Both the position numbers and the translations under genes were made by a program. A DNA stretch of 64,000 nt. It comes from Pycnococcus provasolii. Its lineage: Eukaryota > Chlorophyta > Pseudoscourfieldiophyceae > Pseudoscourfieldiales > Pycnococcaceae. Below, piece after piece: positions 1 through 13,600 of the stretch (position 1 is its first letter; every line of letters starts with the position of its first letter). The notes beneath the pieces were generated by a model. The model ran no database searches and was not told the origin of the DNA. It was given only the letters and a program-made list of their open reading frames with translations. The stretch spans positions 62,001-126,000 of the forward strand of contig OW568904.1 of NCBI GenBank assembly GCA_938743325.2, written 5' to 3'.

Positions 1-547
1 TGTAACTTTATTCTACACTTTTGGTTTTTATACACGTCGTCACCCGTTTTAGTGTCGTACGTGTCTTCCAATAAGTTGTGGAGTTGTTCAGGGGTGGTCA
101 GAACTCAGAAGAATCTAACTTCGGAGGGCGACTACGTACCTCCGCCATTCAACAGCGCAAGCGCAGGCAAGGGAGCTGAGAGGCCATGCACTGGACGGCT
201 GCAGATTACGAAAGGCATTCGGTACATGAGGAATTACATGGAAATACCACCGGAAGTGTATGCAAAAGACTGTGCAAAAAAAAGGCTAAAATTGGTAAAT
301 TTACTAATTTTACGCCGAGGACGGAGGGCCATTCGTTTCCCATAAGCTCATTCCCACTCCCAGTTCCCACTCCCAGTTCACGCCCGCCAACGACGTGGGG
401 GTGTGTGGTGCACCCCGTCGAAGCGCTCCACTGTCCACTGGAGCTGTTCCTCAGTGGCGATGGCATCATCTTAAGCATAATTAGGACGTGTCGTATACAA
501 AAAATATCATGTCAAAACCTTCTGGAACGGCGAAGATAACGCAATTT

Positions 548-626
548 GCCCTAACCCTAGCTGTAACCCTAGCCCTAATTCGTAACCCTAGCGTAACCCT
601 AGCATAACCCTAGCCGTAACCCTAAA
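548..626 (+). repeat. Degenerate interstitial telomere-like repeat (CCCTAA-type)
   Basis: About nine copies of CCCTA(A/G) separated by short GC-containing inserts (units such as CCCTAGCTGTAA and CCCTAGCGTAA). The unit matches the TTAGGG telomere type on the opposite strand, but the inserted bases show it is old or is a satellite derived from telomere sequence. It lies within the window, so it is interstitial unless an assembly end is close by. Confidence 0.75.
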
Positions 627-750
627 TGTTCATATAACGGGACCAAACAACGGGAGATGAGCAGAAATCACCTTAACACCACGAAAATGGTCGGCGGCGG
701 ATTCGGGGTTTGGATTCGGGTTTTAATTTCGATTCGGGTTTAAAATTCGT

Positions 751-1415
751 GCGGTATATACCAGATATACCGCGGTACTGTCTAAAATGATAAACGGACC
801 GGTCATTTGTAAGTCGTCCCAATGGTCGTGTCATACCAGGTCGTTTTTGCCCGTTCTTGTGGTGTTCGGGCAAGCCTCTTGAGTGGTCTATGCGACGCCG
901 TCGCGAGGAACAGTGCACAACGAACACTCGCGTGTACACAACCAGCCAAAGTGGTACACTCCGCCATGACCGCCAAATGTTAAACGGACTACGGGGGTCC
1001 CGTTGTCGAAATGTAAAATTTGGGTTTCCCGATGGAATTCCTTTCCCCCATGCTGATCAGGGGGGGGGTACCCATGCATTTGGAAGTCGGGGGGAAATAG
1101 AGGGATTCTGAGTTTCTCAAATTGGTCCCGGATTTCTGTCGGGGCAAATTCCCCCCCGACTTACAAATGGATTTTCGGATTTTAATGGCGGAACGCTGTT
1201 TTGTCGCGAATTTGTGAGCAGCTCGTGCGTTGGTTTTCTACGTGGTATGTGTGTGCAAGTAGGCCTACACCCATAGTGTACCACTGCCACAAACCACGGG
1301 TGAAACGGACTTGGGACGGCCGAGTTGTGGGGTTGACTTACAAATCCGGTCCGTTTAACATGGGCGGTCCGTTTATCATTTCAGACAGTATTGGTATATA
1401 CCGGGATATACGGTA
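751..1415. repeat. Imperfect inverted repeat, possible non-autonomous DNA element
   Basis: The left arm (751-820) reads GGTATATACC..GATATACC..GTACTGTCT..ATGATAAACGGACCGG..ATTTGTAAGTC. The right arm (1335-1415) is its reverse complement with substitutions and one short insertion (GACTTACAAAT..CCGGTCCGTTTA..ATCATT..AGACAGTA..GGTATATACC). The motifs AAACGGAC and ACTTACAAAT also recur singly between the arms (around 980, 1160 and 1300). Arms of about 70 bases around about 510 bases without coding capacity would fit a MITE-like element. No target-site duplication was established. Confidence 0.5.
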
Positions 1416-1760
1416 CTGTATGCGTTTTCGCGCATACCAGTATTTGTCCATCTATACGACGGGGATGCAGCACAACTACGCAACATGAAGCCAGTGCAAC
1501 GCCTCGTGCATCACGCGGCGTCGCGACATACTCGAGTATTTTAAGTATTGGGTAGCTCTGACTGGAGGACCCCCCAAGCAAGTTTGGTTTTGCCTGCCTG
1601 CGTTCCTGAGGGACCCCGGTTTTGAGGGAGGGACCGCTCGCTGCGAGGGATCCCCAAATGAACTTGAAATTTCCGTCTCACCAGGGGGGGGTTAGGGTTT
1701 TCGCGCATTCTCCCCGGGGAATCTTTTTTGTGGCTGGCGAAACCCTAATTCTTCGGCCGA

Positions 1761-1926
1761 GCGTGTGCGTGTGCGAGCGTGTGCGTGTGCGTGTGCGAGC
1801 GTGCGTGTGCGTGTGCGTGTGCGTGTGCGAGCGTGTGCGTGTGCGTGTGCGAGCGTGTGCGTGCGTGTGCGCAGCTCGTGATTGTTGTGAGTGCGTGTGC
1901 GTGTGCGTGTGCGTGTGCGTGTGCGC
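1761..1926. repeat. GT/GC microsatellite (TGTGCG-type)
   Basis: Alternating purine-pyrimidine tract built of GTGTGCG and GCGTGTGCGA units. It creates long but meaningless Cys/Val/Arg or Thr/His frames on both strands. Z-DNA-prone sequence upstream of the sialidase-like gene. Confidence 0.9.
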
Positions 1927-2117
1927 AGCTCGTGATTGTTGTTCACGAGTGTTGTGAGTGTTGTGAGTGCTGTGAGCGTCCACAGCTGTGGCCTGTGAGT
2001 GCTGGCGAGGCTCTCGAGCGTGTGCGCAGCTTAGCTCAGCGTCCTCTCTGAGCCGTCTGATTCTCTTATTCTTCGGCTTCGCGGCCGTGCGAAAGTGCTT
2101 GAGTTGACGTGAAGAAG

Positions 2118-3644
2118 ATGGTTTTGGTTTCGTTTTTTTCGACAAATCTGCTCGTGCTGGTGCTCATGCTCGGCCTTGTTCACGTGTCCGCAGGAGCTCA
2201 TTCCATGGGATCCCATGAACGCTTGATTGGATGGAAAGGGGAAACGCACCGTGTTGTTGTTCCAAATCCAAAGGTGTTGAAAAAAGACAGCACTACTCAT
2301 ACAAGGTCACCTTCGTCTTCGCCAGTTTGGATCGCAAAAGATCTACACGCTGATGAGAGCTCGAATCCTTCGCCTTGCACTTCTTCACCACGTGCTTCTT
2401 CACCACGTGTCTCGTTCATCTCGCGTTCCTCCCACAAGCTGAAGTACGCGCACATGGCGATGATACACGCTTTGCCTGGACGTGAACGTAATAACGGGAC
2501 GACGGTACTAATAGCGGCGTGGCAGGCGTCAAGCGCTCGCGAAGGGGAGAACGACCAGCATATACGCATCACTACACTCTCAGGTGACCTCATCGATGAT
2601 AGCCACCAGGACCTCGACAGCTGGTCTCCATCAATAGCCGTGCCTCTGCCTGCACGTGGTGCGCTGTGGGGTCCGCTGTTCTTCACGGACGACGACGACG
2701 ATCCCAGCGTCTTGCACCTCTTCTACTCCGAGTCGCACGGAGGGTGTCCCGGCGGCCCGATGAGGTGGGCGCCGGGAGGAAGCATCATGCACACAAAAAC
2801 TTCACTCACGCCGTCGTTCACGCTTTCCGAACTCACGTGGTCGAAACCCAACCTGGTGTACGCGCTCGAGGCGGATGGAGGCATTCCCAAAGTCACGGCG
2901 AACAAACCCATCGCGTTCACCACAGACAAAAGCACAACAAAAAGAAGGTGGGTGCTCCCGTTCTGGCGCGAACGTGCCCTGTTGGACAACCGAAACACGC
3001 ACTGCAAGGCGCACATGAGAGGAAAGCAAAGCGCGGGCGTGCTCATCTCCGACGACAACGGACAATCGTGGACGCCGCACGGCGTCATCACGCTCCCGAC
3101 GACGTGGCTGATTGAGAACGCCGTCGCGTCTCTCGGTGACGATCGACTGCTCATGGTGTTCCGCTCGAGGGCGGGACACGTGTACGGCGCGCGCAGCGAC
3201 GACGCGGGAATCACGTGGGGAGGAGCGACGCCCCTGCGCGCGTCGCGTGCCGACGTGTCGCGTGGTGCGCCTGCGTTGATTCCCAACCCGAATGCGAAAA
3301 TTGACATGATCCGCATCAACGACATGCTCGTGCTCGCGTTCAACGACCACCAGCAGCCTCGCGACGACAAGACGATCGCCGCGCAGGGATGCGTCAAGTG
3401 CCGAACGCATCTCACCGTCGCGACGTCGACGGATATGGGAAACACGTGGAGCCGCGTCGCCTCCCAGGCGTTCGAGAACGAGCTTGGCGCGAGTTTGCGT
3501 TTGCACTACCCGACCGTCATTGCGCACCCCACGGAAGCGTGCACGGTTCTCGTCGCGTACAGCCGCTTCTACGTGAAGTCTGTCGTGACTGCGGACATGC
3601 TGCCGACGCAGGGCATCAAAGTCGCCCACGTGGCACTGGGATAG
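2118..3644 (+). CDS. Secreted sialidase-like Asp-box (BNR) protein
   Basis: This 508-residue protein begins with a hydrophobic signal peptide (residues about 1-28, rich in L/V/F, ending near VSAG), so it probably enters the secretory pathway. Three Asp boxes (S-x-D-x-G-x-T/S-W) are visible: SDDNGQSW near residue 311, SDDAGITW near 360 and STDMGNTW near 437. They sit on a beta-propeller-like fold of the BNR_2 sialidase type; IENAVASLGDDRLLMVFRSR and the late IRINDMLVLAFND stretch are typical of that family. Members hydrolyse or bind glycans; whether this one is an active sialidase cannot be told, as the catalytic Arg triad was not assigned. The long frame opens at a GTG three codons upstream; the ATG at 2118 was chosen because the signal peptide starts there. 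It is a single exon. A run of Asp codons (DDDDD) interrupts the first half. Confidence 0.8.
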   Translation: MVLVSFFSTNLLVLVLMLGLVHVSAGAHSMGSHERLIGWKGETHRVVVPNPKVLKKDSTTHTRSPSSSPVWIAKDLHADESSNPSPCTSSPRASSPRVSFISRSSHKLKYAHMAMIHALPGRERNNGTTVLIAAWQASSAREGENDQHIRITTLSGDLIDDSHQDLDSWSPSIAVPLPARGALWGPLFFTDDDDDPSVLHLFYSESHGGCPGGPMRWAPGGSIMHTKTSLTPSFTLSELTWSKPNLVYALEADGGIPKVTANKPIAFTTDKSTTKRRWVLPFWRERALLDNRNTHCKAHMRGKQSAGVLISDDNGQSWTPHGVITLPTTWLIENAVASLGDDRLLMVFRSRAGHVYGARSDDAGITWGGATPLRASRADVSRGAPALIPNPNAKIDMIRINDMLVLAFNDHQQPRDDKTIAAQGCVKCRTHLTVATSTDMGNTWSRVASQAFENELGASLRLHYPTVIAHPTEACTVLVAYSRFYVKSVVTADMLPTQGIKVAHVALG

Positions 3645-4640
3645 AATGTTGTGTACAGTACATCTATAAAAAATAATCCGGAGGACGGCGTTTTCCCCAT
3701 TTTGTTACATGTATAAATGAAATCATTTTTATAAGCAGCCTTACATATCTGTCATTTTAGAATTTGTATGGTATGGTACAAAACGGCTTGAAGCTGCTTC
3801 GATGCATTCTTTGTCCTGCTCTCGCATGAATGAAACATGATAGCCTAGGGGGGAAAGTCCACGGTCTCTCTTCTCTTGTGCTGTGTTTTCTGCGTTTCTT
3901 TGCTGCTTTCTTCGACATGATACGCATGTGGATCGTACTCGAAACGTTCGGGTTAATGGTTTCGAATCGAAAACAGAATCAGAATCAGAAAAACATAGAA
4001 AAGAGAGGCCCGTGCAAGGCTATTCATGCTCGCGTCGTCATCATGCTGGCATAAAATTCATCACATCATCACATACTTGTCTCATCTTGTAAGACAAGCT
4101 GTAAGCAACTGGCCGCGGCTGCTAAGTTCAATTATATACATTTCTGCGCCGACAGAACTCACTCCTCCTTGGAATAGATCCATCCCTAATCACCTCTCTC
4201 TCTCTCTCCCCCTGTCTTCTCTTCTCCCCTCTCCTGTTCTCCCACCTTCATGGACCCACACCTGCACCCTCCCTCTCCCACACACCCTCTGAGAAAGGAA
4301 GAAACCTCAGAGATCCTCACACACAAACTCTCTGTCTGTCTCTGTCTCTGTCTCTGTCTCTCTGTCTCTCTAAAAGTATATCATATGCCACAGTTCTTTC
4401 TGTTTCCTTGCTGCTGCAAATAATAGCAGTCTGTCGATGAGATTCACTCACAACAGATAGCTCCATAACAAATGTAGTCGCAGTCAGGAAACGGAACGCG
4501 GAATGAATGAAAATGAATGATATGAATGGCAATGGAGTTATGGAATAATAATGATATGGTATGGTACGTGTTGTTGTTGTTGTTGTTGTTGTGTAGTAGT
4601 AGTAGTAGTAGTACTATGTGCAGTCTTCTTCTTCTTCTCT
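3645..4640. other. Intergenic region with simple repeats
   Basis: This is the shared 3' flank of two convergent genes. I see no coding sequence. It contains CT-rich tracts (4193-4215 and 4327-4372), TTG repeats (4568-4593), a TAG/GTA repeat (4594-4612) and a TTC run leading into the stop codon of the giant gene. Confidence 0.6.
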
Positions 4641-7600
4641 CTAAGCCAAACTTGCACTGCTCCTCACACCACCCTCACGGGTGAAATTGTCATCGCCACC
4701 AGCAAGCGCCTTCAAATTACGATCCGCCTGAGTTGGCTGCTGAGGTGGTGGTGCCGCCACAGGTGCACCACCACCACCACCATTACCACCACCACCGGAC
4801 ATTCCAACCATCATCCGATTAAAGAATCCTCCCCCTCGAGCTGTTCCCACAGCAGGACCACCAGCAGAATTATGTGCGGCATCAAATGGCGCCGTGAACG
4901 GATCATTCAAACGTTGCGTGGCAACATTGATGTTCACATCTATGTCGTCGTCGCTCTCGCTGTCACCATCCGCACTGCGTTCGCGCCTCCTTCGCACAAT
5001 CCTCAAGTCATCAATCATTGCCTTGCGACGCATGTACAGGACAAAGCCAACGGCTAATCCAAGCAGAAGTACACCAACAGTCACAGGAACGGCTATGATG
5101 ACAGGATCCAATTCTTCCTTCTTCTTGACGGGGGATGGCGGCGGACTCGGCGGCGGCGGCGACGAAGGAAGGGGTGGTGGCGGTGGAGGCGGTGGAGGTG
5201 GAGGTGGCGGCGGACTTGGTGGTGGTGGTGGCGTGTACATCACGGCAGCAAATGCCGTGTTTCGAGCTCCCAGAGGAAGCACGACCTGAGTTCGAACGCC
5301 ACGCTGTTCACTTGGTAGTGCCTCGAGCGCTGGCGGAGACACGAGCAAACTCGAATCCCACGCTCCTCCCACAAAAAATAAACTAGCGACGGCATCTCCC
5401 TTCGCGACGCCAATTGCAACCTTGCCCTCGTCAAGAGGGCCAGATCGCGTGCTCGCCAAGATTCCGTTGGGCACAGTCAGCAGCTTCCCGTAGCCTTCGT
5501 CAGCCTCCTCGGGTAACCCCAAAGGTCCGCGAAGAATCGCCGACGACGGCGACGCCACATCTCCAGCTTGCATAGCCTTTGGCTCGAGCATGTTCGAGCG
5601 AGGTGCAAACGCGACCAATCCTGCAGACAACGGCATTCCCGCGGCGGCGTCAGACAGCGCCGCGACAAGGTCTTTCGTAAATACTAGGTCCGCCGAAGCG
5701 ACGTACGCCGGCGACGTCAGCGATACGCCATCCGTCGCGAAGAAACTCGAAGCCGATGTTGCATACGTAGGACGCACAATCTGTACGGGGGGGATACCAG
5801 GCTCTGCTAGTGCGGCGGCGGCATCCGCCAGTCGGCTCGCAAACTCGCGAGGACCGTCGTCCGAACGTGGGTCCGAACCACACGACGCCGCACGCGCGAC
5901 AATCGCACCGTGCAATACGTCGGCAAAGCACTGCACGGCATCGCGAGGCACGATCGAACCAGCTGGCACAGCATGCGCCATCGCACCCACGAGCGCGGCT
6001 GCGGAGGCATTCGATAGACGTGCAGGGTCTTGCGAAAGAGGTGCCATCGCGCAGAGAAGCGTGGGTGCGGTGGCAGCACCCATGGGCAGACCGCGCTGCG
6101 CTCCAGAGGCGGCTACCAGTGTGTACGTGATCTGCTCGGCGAGTGGGTGAAGTGCATCACAGCTTTCGGGAATGCTCACCTGCGCACCTCCAAACTTCTC
6201 GCCAAACACGCGTGAAAATTGAAGCACCAGTAAGATGTCCGTGACATCCTGCGCAGGTTTGAGTGTTCGCTCAATCATAACCTTCGAGCGCTCCACCAAG
6301 AGCGCGTCCGTCTGCAACAAGGTGCGGCTCGTAGCTGAAGACGCACCGCCATCACCACCACCACCAAGCGTAGGAACGTACGACTCGCTCGGCTGCACGG
6401 TGACAGTGCCGGCGTACATGACCTTAGCCTCGGCACCCAACGAATCGCTGACGTATCCCACAATCAGCCAGTTGCCAGCTGGTAAGATGGCGGTTTGCTG
6501 GTTTGCCGACAAGCTCGGATTCAGAGGAACCTCCACGCTGTCAGGCAAATCACGGCCCTCGCGCGTAACGGCGCGCCGCGTAAACCTGTACCGGAACGGA
6601 AGGTGTCCCGATGCATCGGACCATCCCGTGAGCGCGAGCGTGAAGCGAGTGAGACCCTCGATGCCAGTTAACGCGTTCGCATCGCCGTCGATGTCATCGC
6701 TCGTCAGCTGCATCGTTCCACCCGTGGGAAGGTCGTTCGCAATCAAGGTCACCTCCGCCGCCGCGCCAAAGGCGGTGCCCGTTCCCTCCGCACGGAAGCG
6801 GTACTCGGTGCCCGGCGACAAGACGCCAGACTCGAGAACCAAAACCAAGCTCGTCGTCGATCCACCCGCAAACAGGGTGGCATTGGCAAGCGCACTGCCC
6901 TGCAGGTCGCCGCGCACGCAGCTCCACTGCACGCCCGTGCCGACGGAGGAACCTTGTGCGTCACGTGCGTACGATGCCAGCACGACGCGATCCGTGGGAC
7001 TCACCGTCGCCTCGGACGGCGGGCTGATCACCACGCTACCAACAGCCTTGGCAACGCTGTCGACTATCACCTCATCCTCGACATCACGGCCAGGCAGAGC
7101 TGGCTCGCGGCTCACGTGCACCTGGAATGCGAACGTGCCCTGCGAAAGCGAGCCTGCGGGAAGTGTCAGCGTTGGTGAGTTGGCGTACAGCGCCGCAGTC
7201 GCGACGTCGTTGCCTGCAAAGCACGCCGCCTCCTCAGCAACCGCCTTCAAATTTCCCGTCGCGTCGCGCTGCATGCGGCGACAGCTCCACTGGTACGCAA
7301 ATGGTGCACCACGCGCCGCGGACGGATCGCGGTCAACGGCGTTCACGGACAGTACAAGGCTACTGTTCGCGTTCACGACGCGATCGCCGCCGGCGATGCG
7401 AGCATCCACGCCTCCAGCCACCGCGGTGACGGAAACAAACGTCGACGCGCGCACCGCCGAATTGCGTCTCAGCGATGCCTCCACCTTGAATTCGTACCGA
7501 ACCTGCGAGCCCGTGGTGTCGAGTCCAGCCTGAAGCACACCCGCAGGCAACGTGAGCGCGGGCGTGCTCAGGGAAAACGTGTACGTGCGATACGTCGAGT

Positions 7601-10600
7601 CACTGGCAAATGACGCGCGTGTGAGCTCCGGACCGCTCGTCTGCGTCCAGCGGAAGTCCATCTCGCTTCCGAGGCTCTCTACGTCAGACGTTACGCAAGC
7701 AATCTTCGGCAACCTTGCATGCGCAGCGACGATCGTATCCTCGTCACGCGGCGCAATCAGTTGCGCGCCACCCTTGATGACAACCTCGGGAGCTGGTGTC
7801 GCAAGCCTCATGATCTGCTTGCTTGCCGATCCCGATTTGCCCACAAAGTCCGTCGCACGTGCCGTGAACAAATACAGCACGTCAGACTGCAGCTCAGATG
7901 CTTGCAAGGACACAATGCTCTTGTCGCCCGTGGCGGCGTTCACCGATTTTGCAAGCACCTCTCCCACGCCGGAGAAAATGCCGTCGACGCGCTCCACACT
8001 CCAGGCAAAGTTCACCGGACGTGCACCACCTCCCGTGGTGGCGGATGCATCGAGCGTGATGGAGTCGCACGCGCCCACCACAGAAGGTGCGGAGAGCGCG
8101 ACGCGCGGCGGCTTCACGAGGGCAATGTCAGGCACGGCGATGCGAACGGGAACACTAGCCACGGCGTACGAGTTCTGCCGTGCTCGGCGAATCACACCCG
8201 GCGTGACGGTGAGATCATTCAGCGGGGCAATTGTGGCACCGGCACCCAGGAAGATGGAAATGACGCGATCGCTGCGCCAAACGCACGTCGCGCCCGACCC
8301 GAACGTGCTAATCTCAGTCACGGGGAAAAACGCTTTGCACCCTCCGGTGGCTGCGCCGGCAAAAGCCCCGCGGTCCGTCGCTGGTTCGAACGCAATGTCG
8401 AGTCGCGCGAGGCTCGCGTCGAAGTTCGCAGAGACAATCGTGGGAGGCGGAAGTGGCTCGATCACGATCGTTCGCGGCATCCCGTCGAGCACGACGGGAG
8501 CAGCGCCAGCCGAAGGACGCAGAGACACGGATACGATGTAACTTCCCGGTTGACCAAGGAAGAACGCTGACGTAAGCGTGCCCACAACATCGCCGTCGAC
8601 GACGTTCACGCTCACCGCCCCACCGCCCTGAGCAGCCGCGGCAGCCGCTCCGGCGACGTCACCGTCCACGGAAGTGCGAGTCACCGTCACCTCCGCGAGA
8701 CTTGCGGCATTGGGCACAGGATTTCCAAACGAATCGCGGACGAAAATCGTCAGGCCTAGCTCCTGGTCGGCGATGCCACCTCGCAACGCCGTGCCTTCGG
8801 ACGTGCACGACGCGACGTCAATGTCACCGGCAACCACCGGCACCAGCATTGGGCCGGGGAGCGCGATGCCCGTCGCGGCGTCTTTGATCTCCACGGTGTA
8901 GTTTCCAGCCAGCTGCGTGGTAAACGACACGGAGTAGCGACCTTCCGCCGCGGCACGCACCGTCGTGTCGAACACACGGCCACCCTTGGGAGGCATGACC
9001 GATACGTCGTACGCGGCACGTCCGCCGTCGTTGAGATTGCTGTACACATCACGCGCTGTCACCACAAGCGTTGCCTTTTCGCCAGCGGGCACGGTGCCAT
9101 TCACCTCCTGCACGGACGATGTTCCGGGGTATGGTTCGCCGTGCACGCAGGTGACAGTCGCACTCGACGAAGCGGGAAGAGCTGCGTCGTCGAGCGTCAC
9201 CGAGATGGTGTAATCGCCGCGCCCGCTCTCCACGGCCGTTTCCGTGAGCGTGAACTGTGCCGTGTACGTGCCATCAAAGTTGTTCAACACCTTCGCGTCC
9301 ACGGGCGTAGGTGCCGACGCGATCCCGGCGCCGGGGATGATTCGCACCTTGTACGCATCTTGCCCTCGGCTTGGATCGTACTTCTGCACGTTCCCAAACT
9401 CGTCGCGCGAGACGATCTCAAACTGCGCACGGATACCCGCCTTGACGGGTTCCGTGGGTAGTCCCTCGAGCATTGCCATCGCGGCACTGCTTGGGAACGC
9501 CGGCGGCACGATGATCGTGACGACACCCGAGTCCTCCGCGCCTGGGGTGCTTGGCAGCCCAATGGATAGCATCGATCCGCTCGACGAGCGCCCGGTGAGA
9601 CTTACCACGTACTCGCCAGCCACCTTGGGTGTGAACGAAATCTGGTAGTACCCACCAGTCGTCTCGACCACCTTCGGCCCTTCGGATGGAAGTGGCGCAA
9701 CTGAGGCACCAAGCCAGTCGTCGCCCAACTCACGCGTCACTGCGACGCGGTTCACGTCGCGCACCTGCACAAATACGCGCGTTTCCTGCCCAGCCATGGC
9801 GCCGCGAATCGTCGAGCCGGATGGCGCAATTCTTCCTGGCGCGCCGAGTACCGCGGAGGACAGCGGCTCTACGGCGCCGGCTGTACGGTACACCGCAAGC
9901 GTGAACACGCCGCCCGTGTCTCCGACAGGCGTGCTGTCCAGAGCCACCGAAACTCTCAGCAGGTACTCGCCCTCGGCGTACGATGGCGGGGTGTACCCGA
10001 CAATGTAGCGTCCACTCTCGTCGTAGCGAACCACGCTGGCCAGCAGCCTCACCGTGACCTGAGGTGGGCCGCTCTCACCCGTACGCTCGAACGACACGCT
10101 AAGGCTTCCCTTATCGATGGGGCCCGTTCGCGGATTACCGTACGCATCGGCGGTGCTGATGGTGAACTGCGCAAGCACGCCGCCCGCGGCAGCCGTCAAG
10201 CCTGGGCCGGAAACCGTGCAGCGCGACGCATCGACTGCAGCAGCCTGCACGCGAGTCGTGTACGGCACGCCGCTGGGCGAGAGCAGCGTCTCGCCGTTCA
10301 GCCGAATCGACAGCTGAAGCAGGCCGGCAAGCGTTGGTGTGAAACGAACCGTGTAGCGCCCGATGCGGCGAAGGCACTCGTCGCGTGGCGTTCCAGCCGC
10401 CTCGCAGTCTTCGGCGTCAGACTCGCTGAAGTGCGTCACATTCGCCAGCAGCGACTCGGTGGGAGCCGCTGACTGGCCGGGCTGACTGCTGCCGTACACC
10501 TGAATCTGCACGTCCGAGGACGAAATGTCGCAACATACCGTGCGCGTGCTGAGCCACTCGTCCTTGAACAGGAGGTGAAACTCAGCCTCCTTGCCGGCAA

Positions 10601-13600
10601 CGAGCTCCTCCTTGCTCAACATGTCGAGCAATCCTTCGGCACTCGAAACGAGCGTGTTTCCCATAACAAGAGGTCCGGGAGTGAGCGTGACGCTCGCGGA
10701 GGGAAGCGCCTCTCCGTTGAGAAGTGCGGTGACGACGTACTCTCCCGGTTCCTTGTTGGCATACTCGGCAATGTACGTGCCATCGCCGTTATCATATACG
10801 TTCAAAAGCGCCACGTAGCCGTCGGACACCTTTCGCAGCTCGATCTCCCATGCAGACGCGGGCGGCCCACCGGATGTGAGCTGGTTGCCAAATGCATCGC
10901 GCGCGGTGATCACGATCGTGTGCGGTTCGTTGCCTCTCGTCCACACTTCGCTCACGGGGAATGTGGTGGAACTGAGCAGCGAAGCCTGGCTGTCAACCGG
11001 CGCAGGGATGATCGTCGCGTTGTACGCGGTTCCTCCCACAAGCGAACCGCGGTACGTCACCTCGATATTCACGGGCCCGGTACGCTCGATGTTGTACGAG
11101 CACACGTACTGGCCCGACTGCCCATCGCCACGAGCCTGAGCCCTGATATCTGTCGAGAAGCCACCTTGGCCAACAATCGAGCAGAAAAAATCGTCGCCAT
11201 CGTCAGCCTTGTTGCCACCGTAGGTGTCGCGCGCTTGGATGTAAAGCACGCCCTGCCGGCCAGCTTGCAGCAGGCCGAGGCCGCAGTCAGTCTGATCTAC
11301 GTCGCAAACCACCTCGCTCTTGGCGGCGTTCGTCGGCCCCGCGCGAACGTCAACGCGGAACGGCGACTTCTGCACGGGAACACCGCCGCGTGTCACACGC
11401 ATGACGTACGTGCCGGATACCTTGGGCGTGACGCGAACAATGTACTCGCCGCCACCGGTATCGTGCACGGAATCCGGTCGCAGGAACACCTTGCCGTTGG
11501 GCAAAAGGTCTTCGGCGAGCGAAACCGTAACGGATTCGCCGACAATCTCAAAGACCGCCCCGCCGGTGTTGAGCGCATTGCCCTGCACGTCACGCGCCTG
11601 AATGCGGAAGTCCACCTGCTCACCCGCCGAGAGCGTTCCTGCGGATCCCACGCCGGGGCCCTCCGCGGTGCACTGTGAGGTGACAATTTCACCCGCGGAA
11701 ACGAGGGTGGACTCGTAGCCAGCGATGGTGATTTCGCCCACGTTCACAACCGCAATGGAGAGGCGGTACAATCCCGCCTTGTCAAGCGTGTACGTCATGA
11801 TGTACTGATTTGCGTCGGCGTCGAAGGTTGATTCGACGGCGTACTCCTCCTGGCCATCAAGGGTTCTCAGAACAGCCACGACGGGCGTTGCGCTCGCAGC
11901 CTCGCCAGCAATGTTACCACTCCACAGCCCGAGAGAGTTGCCCACGCTGTCGCGCAGGTCCACGCGGAAGACGGCAGGCATGCCCACGCGCCCAGCAGTA
12001 ACGCCAGAGCCAAACGCTGTGCTCATAAGCATGCTCGGTATACCCGTTGGTACTGCCACGACGATCGGCGCGCGCACGAGCTTCGCACCCCCACCCTCGT
12101 CCACGTGTCCGAACGTCACGTCGAAAATGTACTCGCCCAGCGACGTGGGCGTGAAAGTGTGCTCGTACTTCGCGGTCGGAATCAGCCCGACTGTGCCGAA
12201 GGGAGTGCCAAACTTGAGGTCGAGATCAAGCGATATCGTCTGGAACGAGTTGATGGTGAGATTCACGGCAAAACGATCGTTCTGGTAAGGGTACGCGACG
12301 TAGTCTTGCTCATTTCCGAAACGATCCACCGGAACGACTGAGATGGTGAGCTCTTCGTCCGTGCGTGCGGTGTCGCCCGTCGACAAAGTGCGAGATGCCG
12401 ACGCCAGCGTGACGTTCGCACCCACGGTGCGCGCCGAGTACGCACGGAATGTGATGAGCGCACCATCTCCGACGGCGACGGGGAGCACGGAGCCGCCGAA
12501 GTACTTGTTCTGCGCGTCGGGTCCGACGGATAGCTCGAGCGTGTGCAGGCCAGACTCCGTGATACTCACATCGGAGATGCGGCATATGTACGTTCCATTC
12601 TTCAAATCTTCCGTGCACGGGAATGCCACCGTGTCGAGCAGAACTGTGACATATCCGTCCCCCTTCGAGAATGGATACGGCAAGCCACGCCCGGTGACAA
12701 GCTGGACGGTGAAATCGGAAGGAGAGCCCACCTGCACGCCATTCAGCGCCGGGCCGTACGCACGCACGAGCGCCGGGTCAACGTCGTCGTAATCCGAGTA
12801 GATGGTCACCGAGAAGGGTGAGCCAGCAATCGCCTCAAAGTTGTACTTCACCGCGACGCGCGCGACGCCCGCACTCGACGCCACAAATGTAGCGCGGTAA
12901 GTCCCATCGCCAACTGCCAGAGCCTGGGTAACTTCGACGAGCTGCGCGGGCATCTCCACGAGAGTTACGGGATCAAGAAGCACCACCTCGACGAAAAAGC
13001 CACCCGCCCCGGATGGATCGTACGGGCTTGGCGCCAGGTTGCCGTAGCTGTCGCGTGGCTCGAAAAAAAGCTCCAGGGGAACCGTTTTCCCGTCCACCAC
13101 CGCGCCACCGACAAGGCCTGACGACGTCCCCTTAACGGTGCATCGCTCAGCCACCGGCGCGCCGGGAATGCTCGTCGCGCGGTAAACGTCATCGCCAATC
13201 GTGATGTTCTTCGCGTCGCCAGCTCGTATCCTTGTTTCCATTCGCCCAGAGATGTCCGTTTCGAAGCGCACGCGGTAAGTTCCCGCTCGGTACGTAGGTC
13301 CATCCTCCGACTGGAATCGGAACTCCAAGCTCGAAACGTTCCGCGACGTCACGCCGGTTGTGAGAAGGTCGCCCGTCGATATTGTGATGATGACATCCAC
13401 GAAATTGCCCACGGCGAGTAGGCCATCATCCGTGCGATTGTTGCCGAAACGATCGCGAGGTACGACATTCATGTAGTACGTCTGACCAGCCTGCACCGTG
13501 CCGAACGTACCCGGACCCGTTACCAAGAAGCTGGGCAGATGATTCGGACCGGGAGCCACAGTTAGCGCGATCACGCCGGCGCCAAGCATTTCGCCATTCA

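Larger units (their letters stand above)
1..2117. other. Non-coding, repeat-bearing region
   Basis: No coding sequence could be supported here; the open frames are short, overlap each other and carry no recognisable motif. The stretch holds degenerate telomere-like repeats (548-626), an imperfect inverted repeat (751-1415), G-runs near 1060-1160 and a GT/GC-rich microsatellite (1761-1926) that ends about 190 bases before the first gene. The last 200 bases are presumably the promoter and 5' leader of the sialidase-like gene. Confidence 0.6.

Noticed and set aside
1-700. Window start as a true chromosome end
   Set aside because: The telomere-like units at 548-626 are degenerate and internal, and no perfect terminal array reaches base 1.
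1622-2145. Cys/Val-rich and Thr/His-rich frames in the GT tract
   Set aside because: Pure microsatellite translation.
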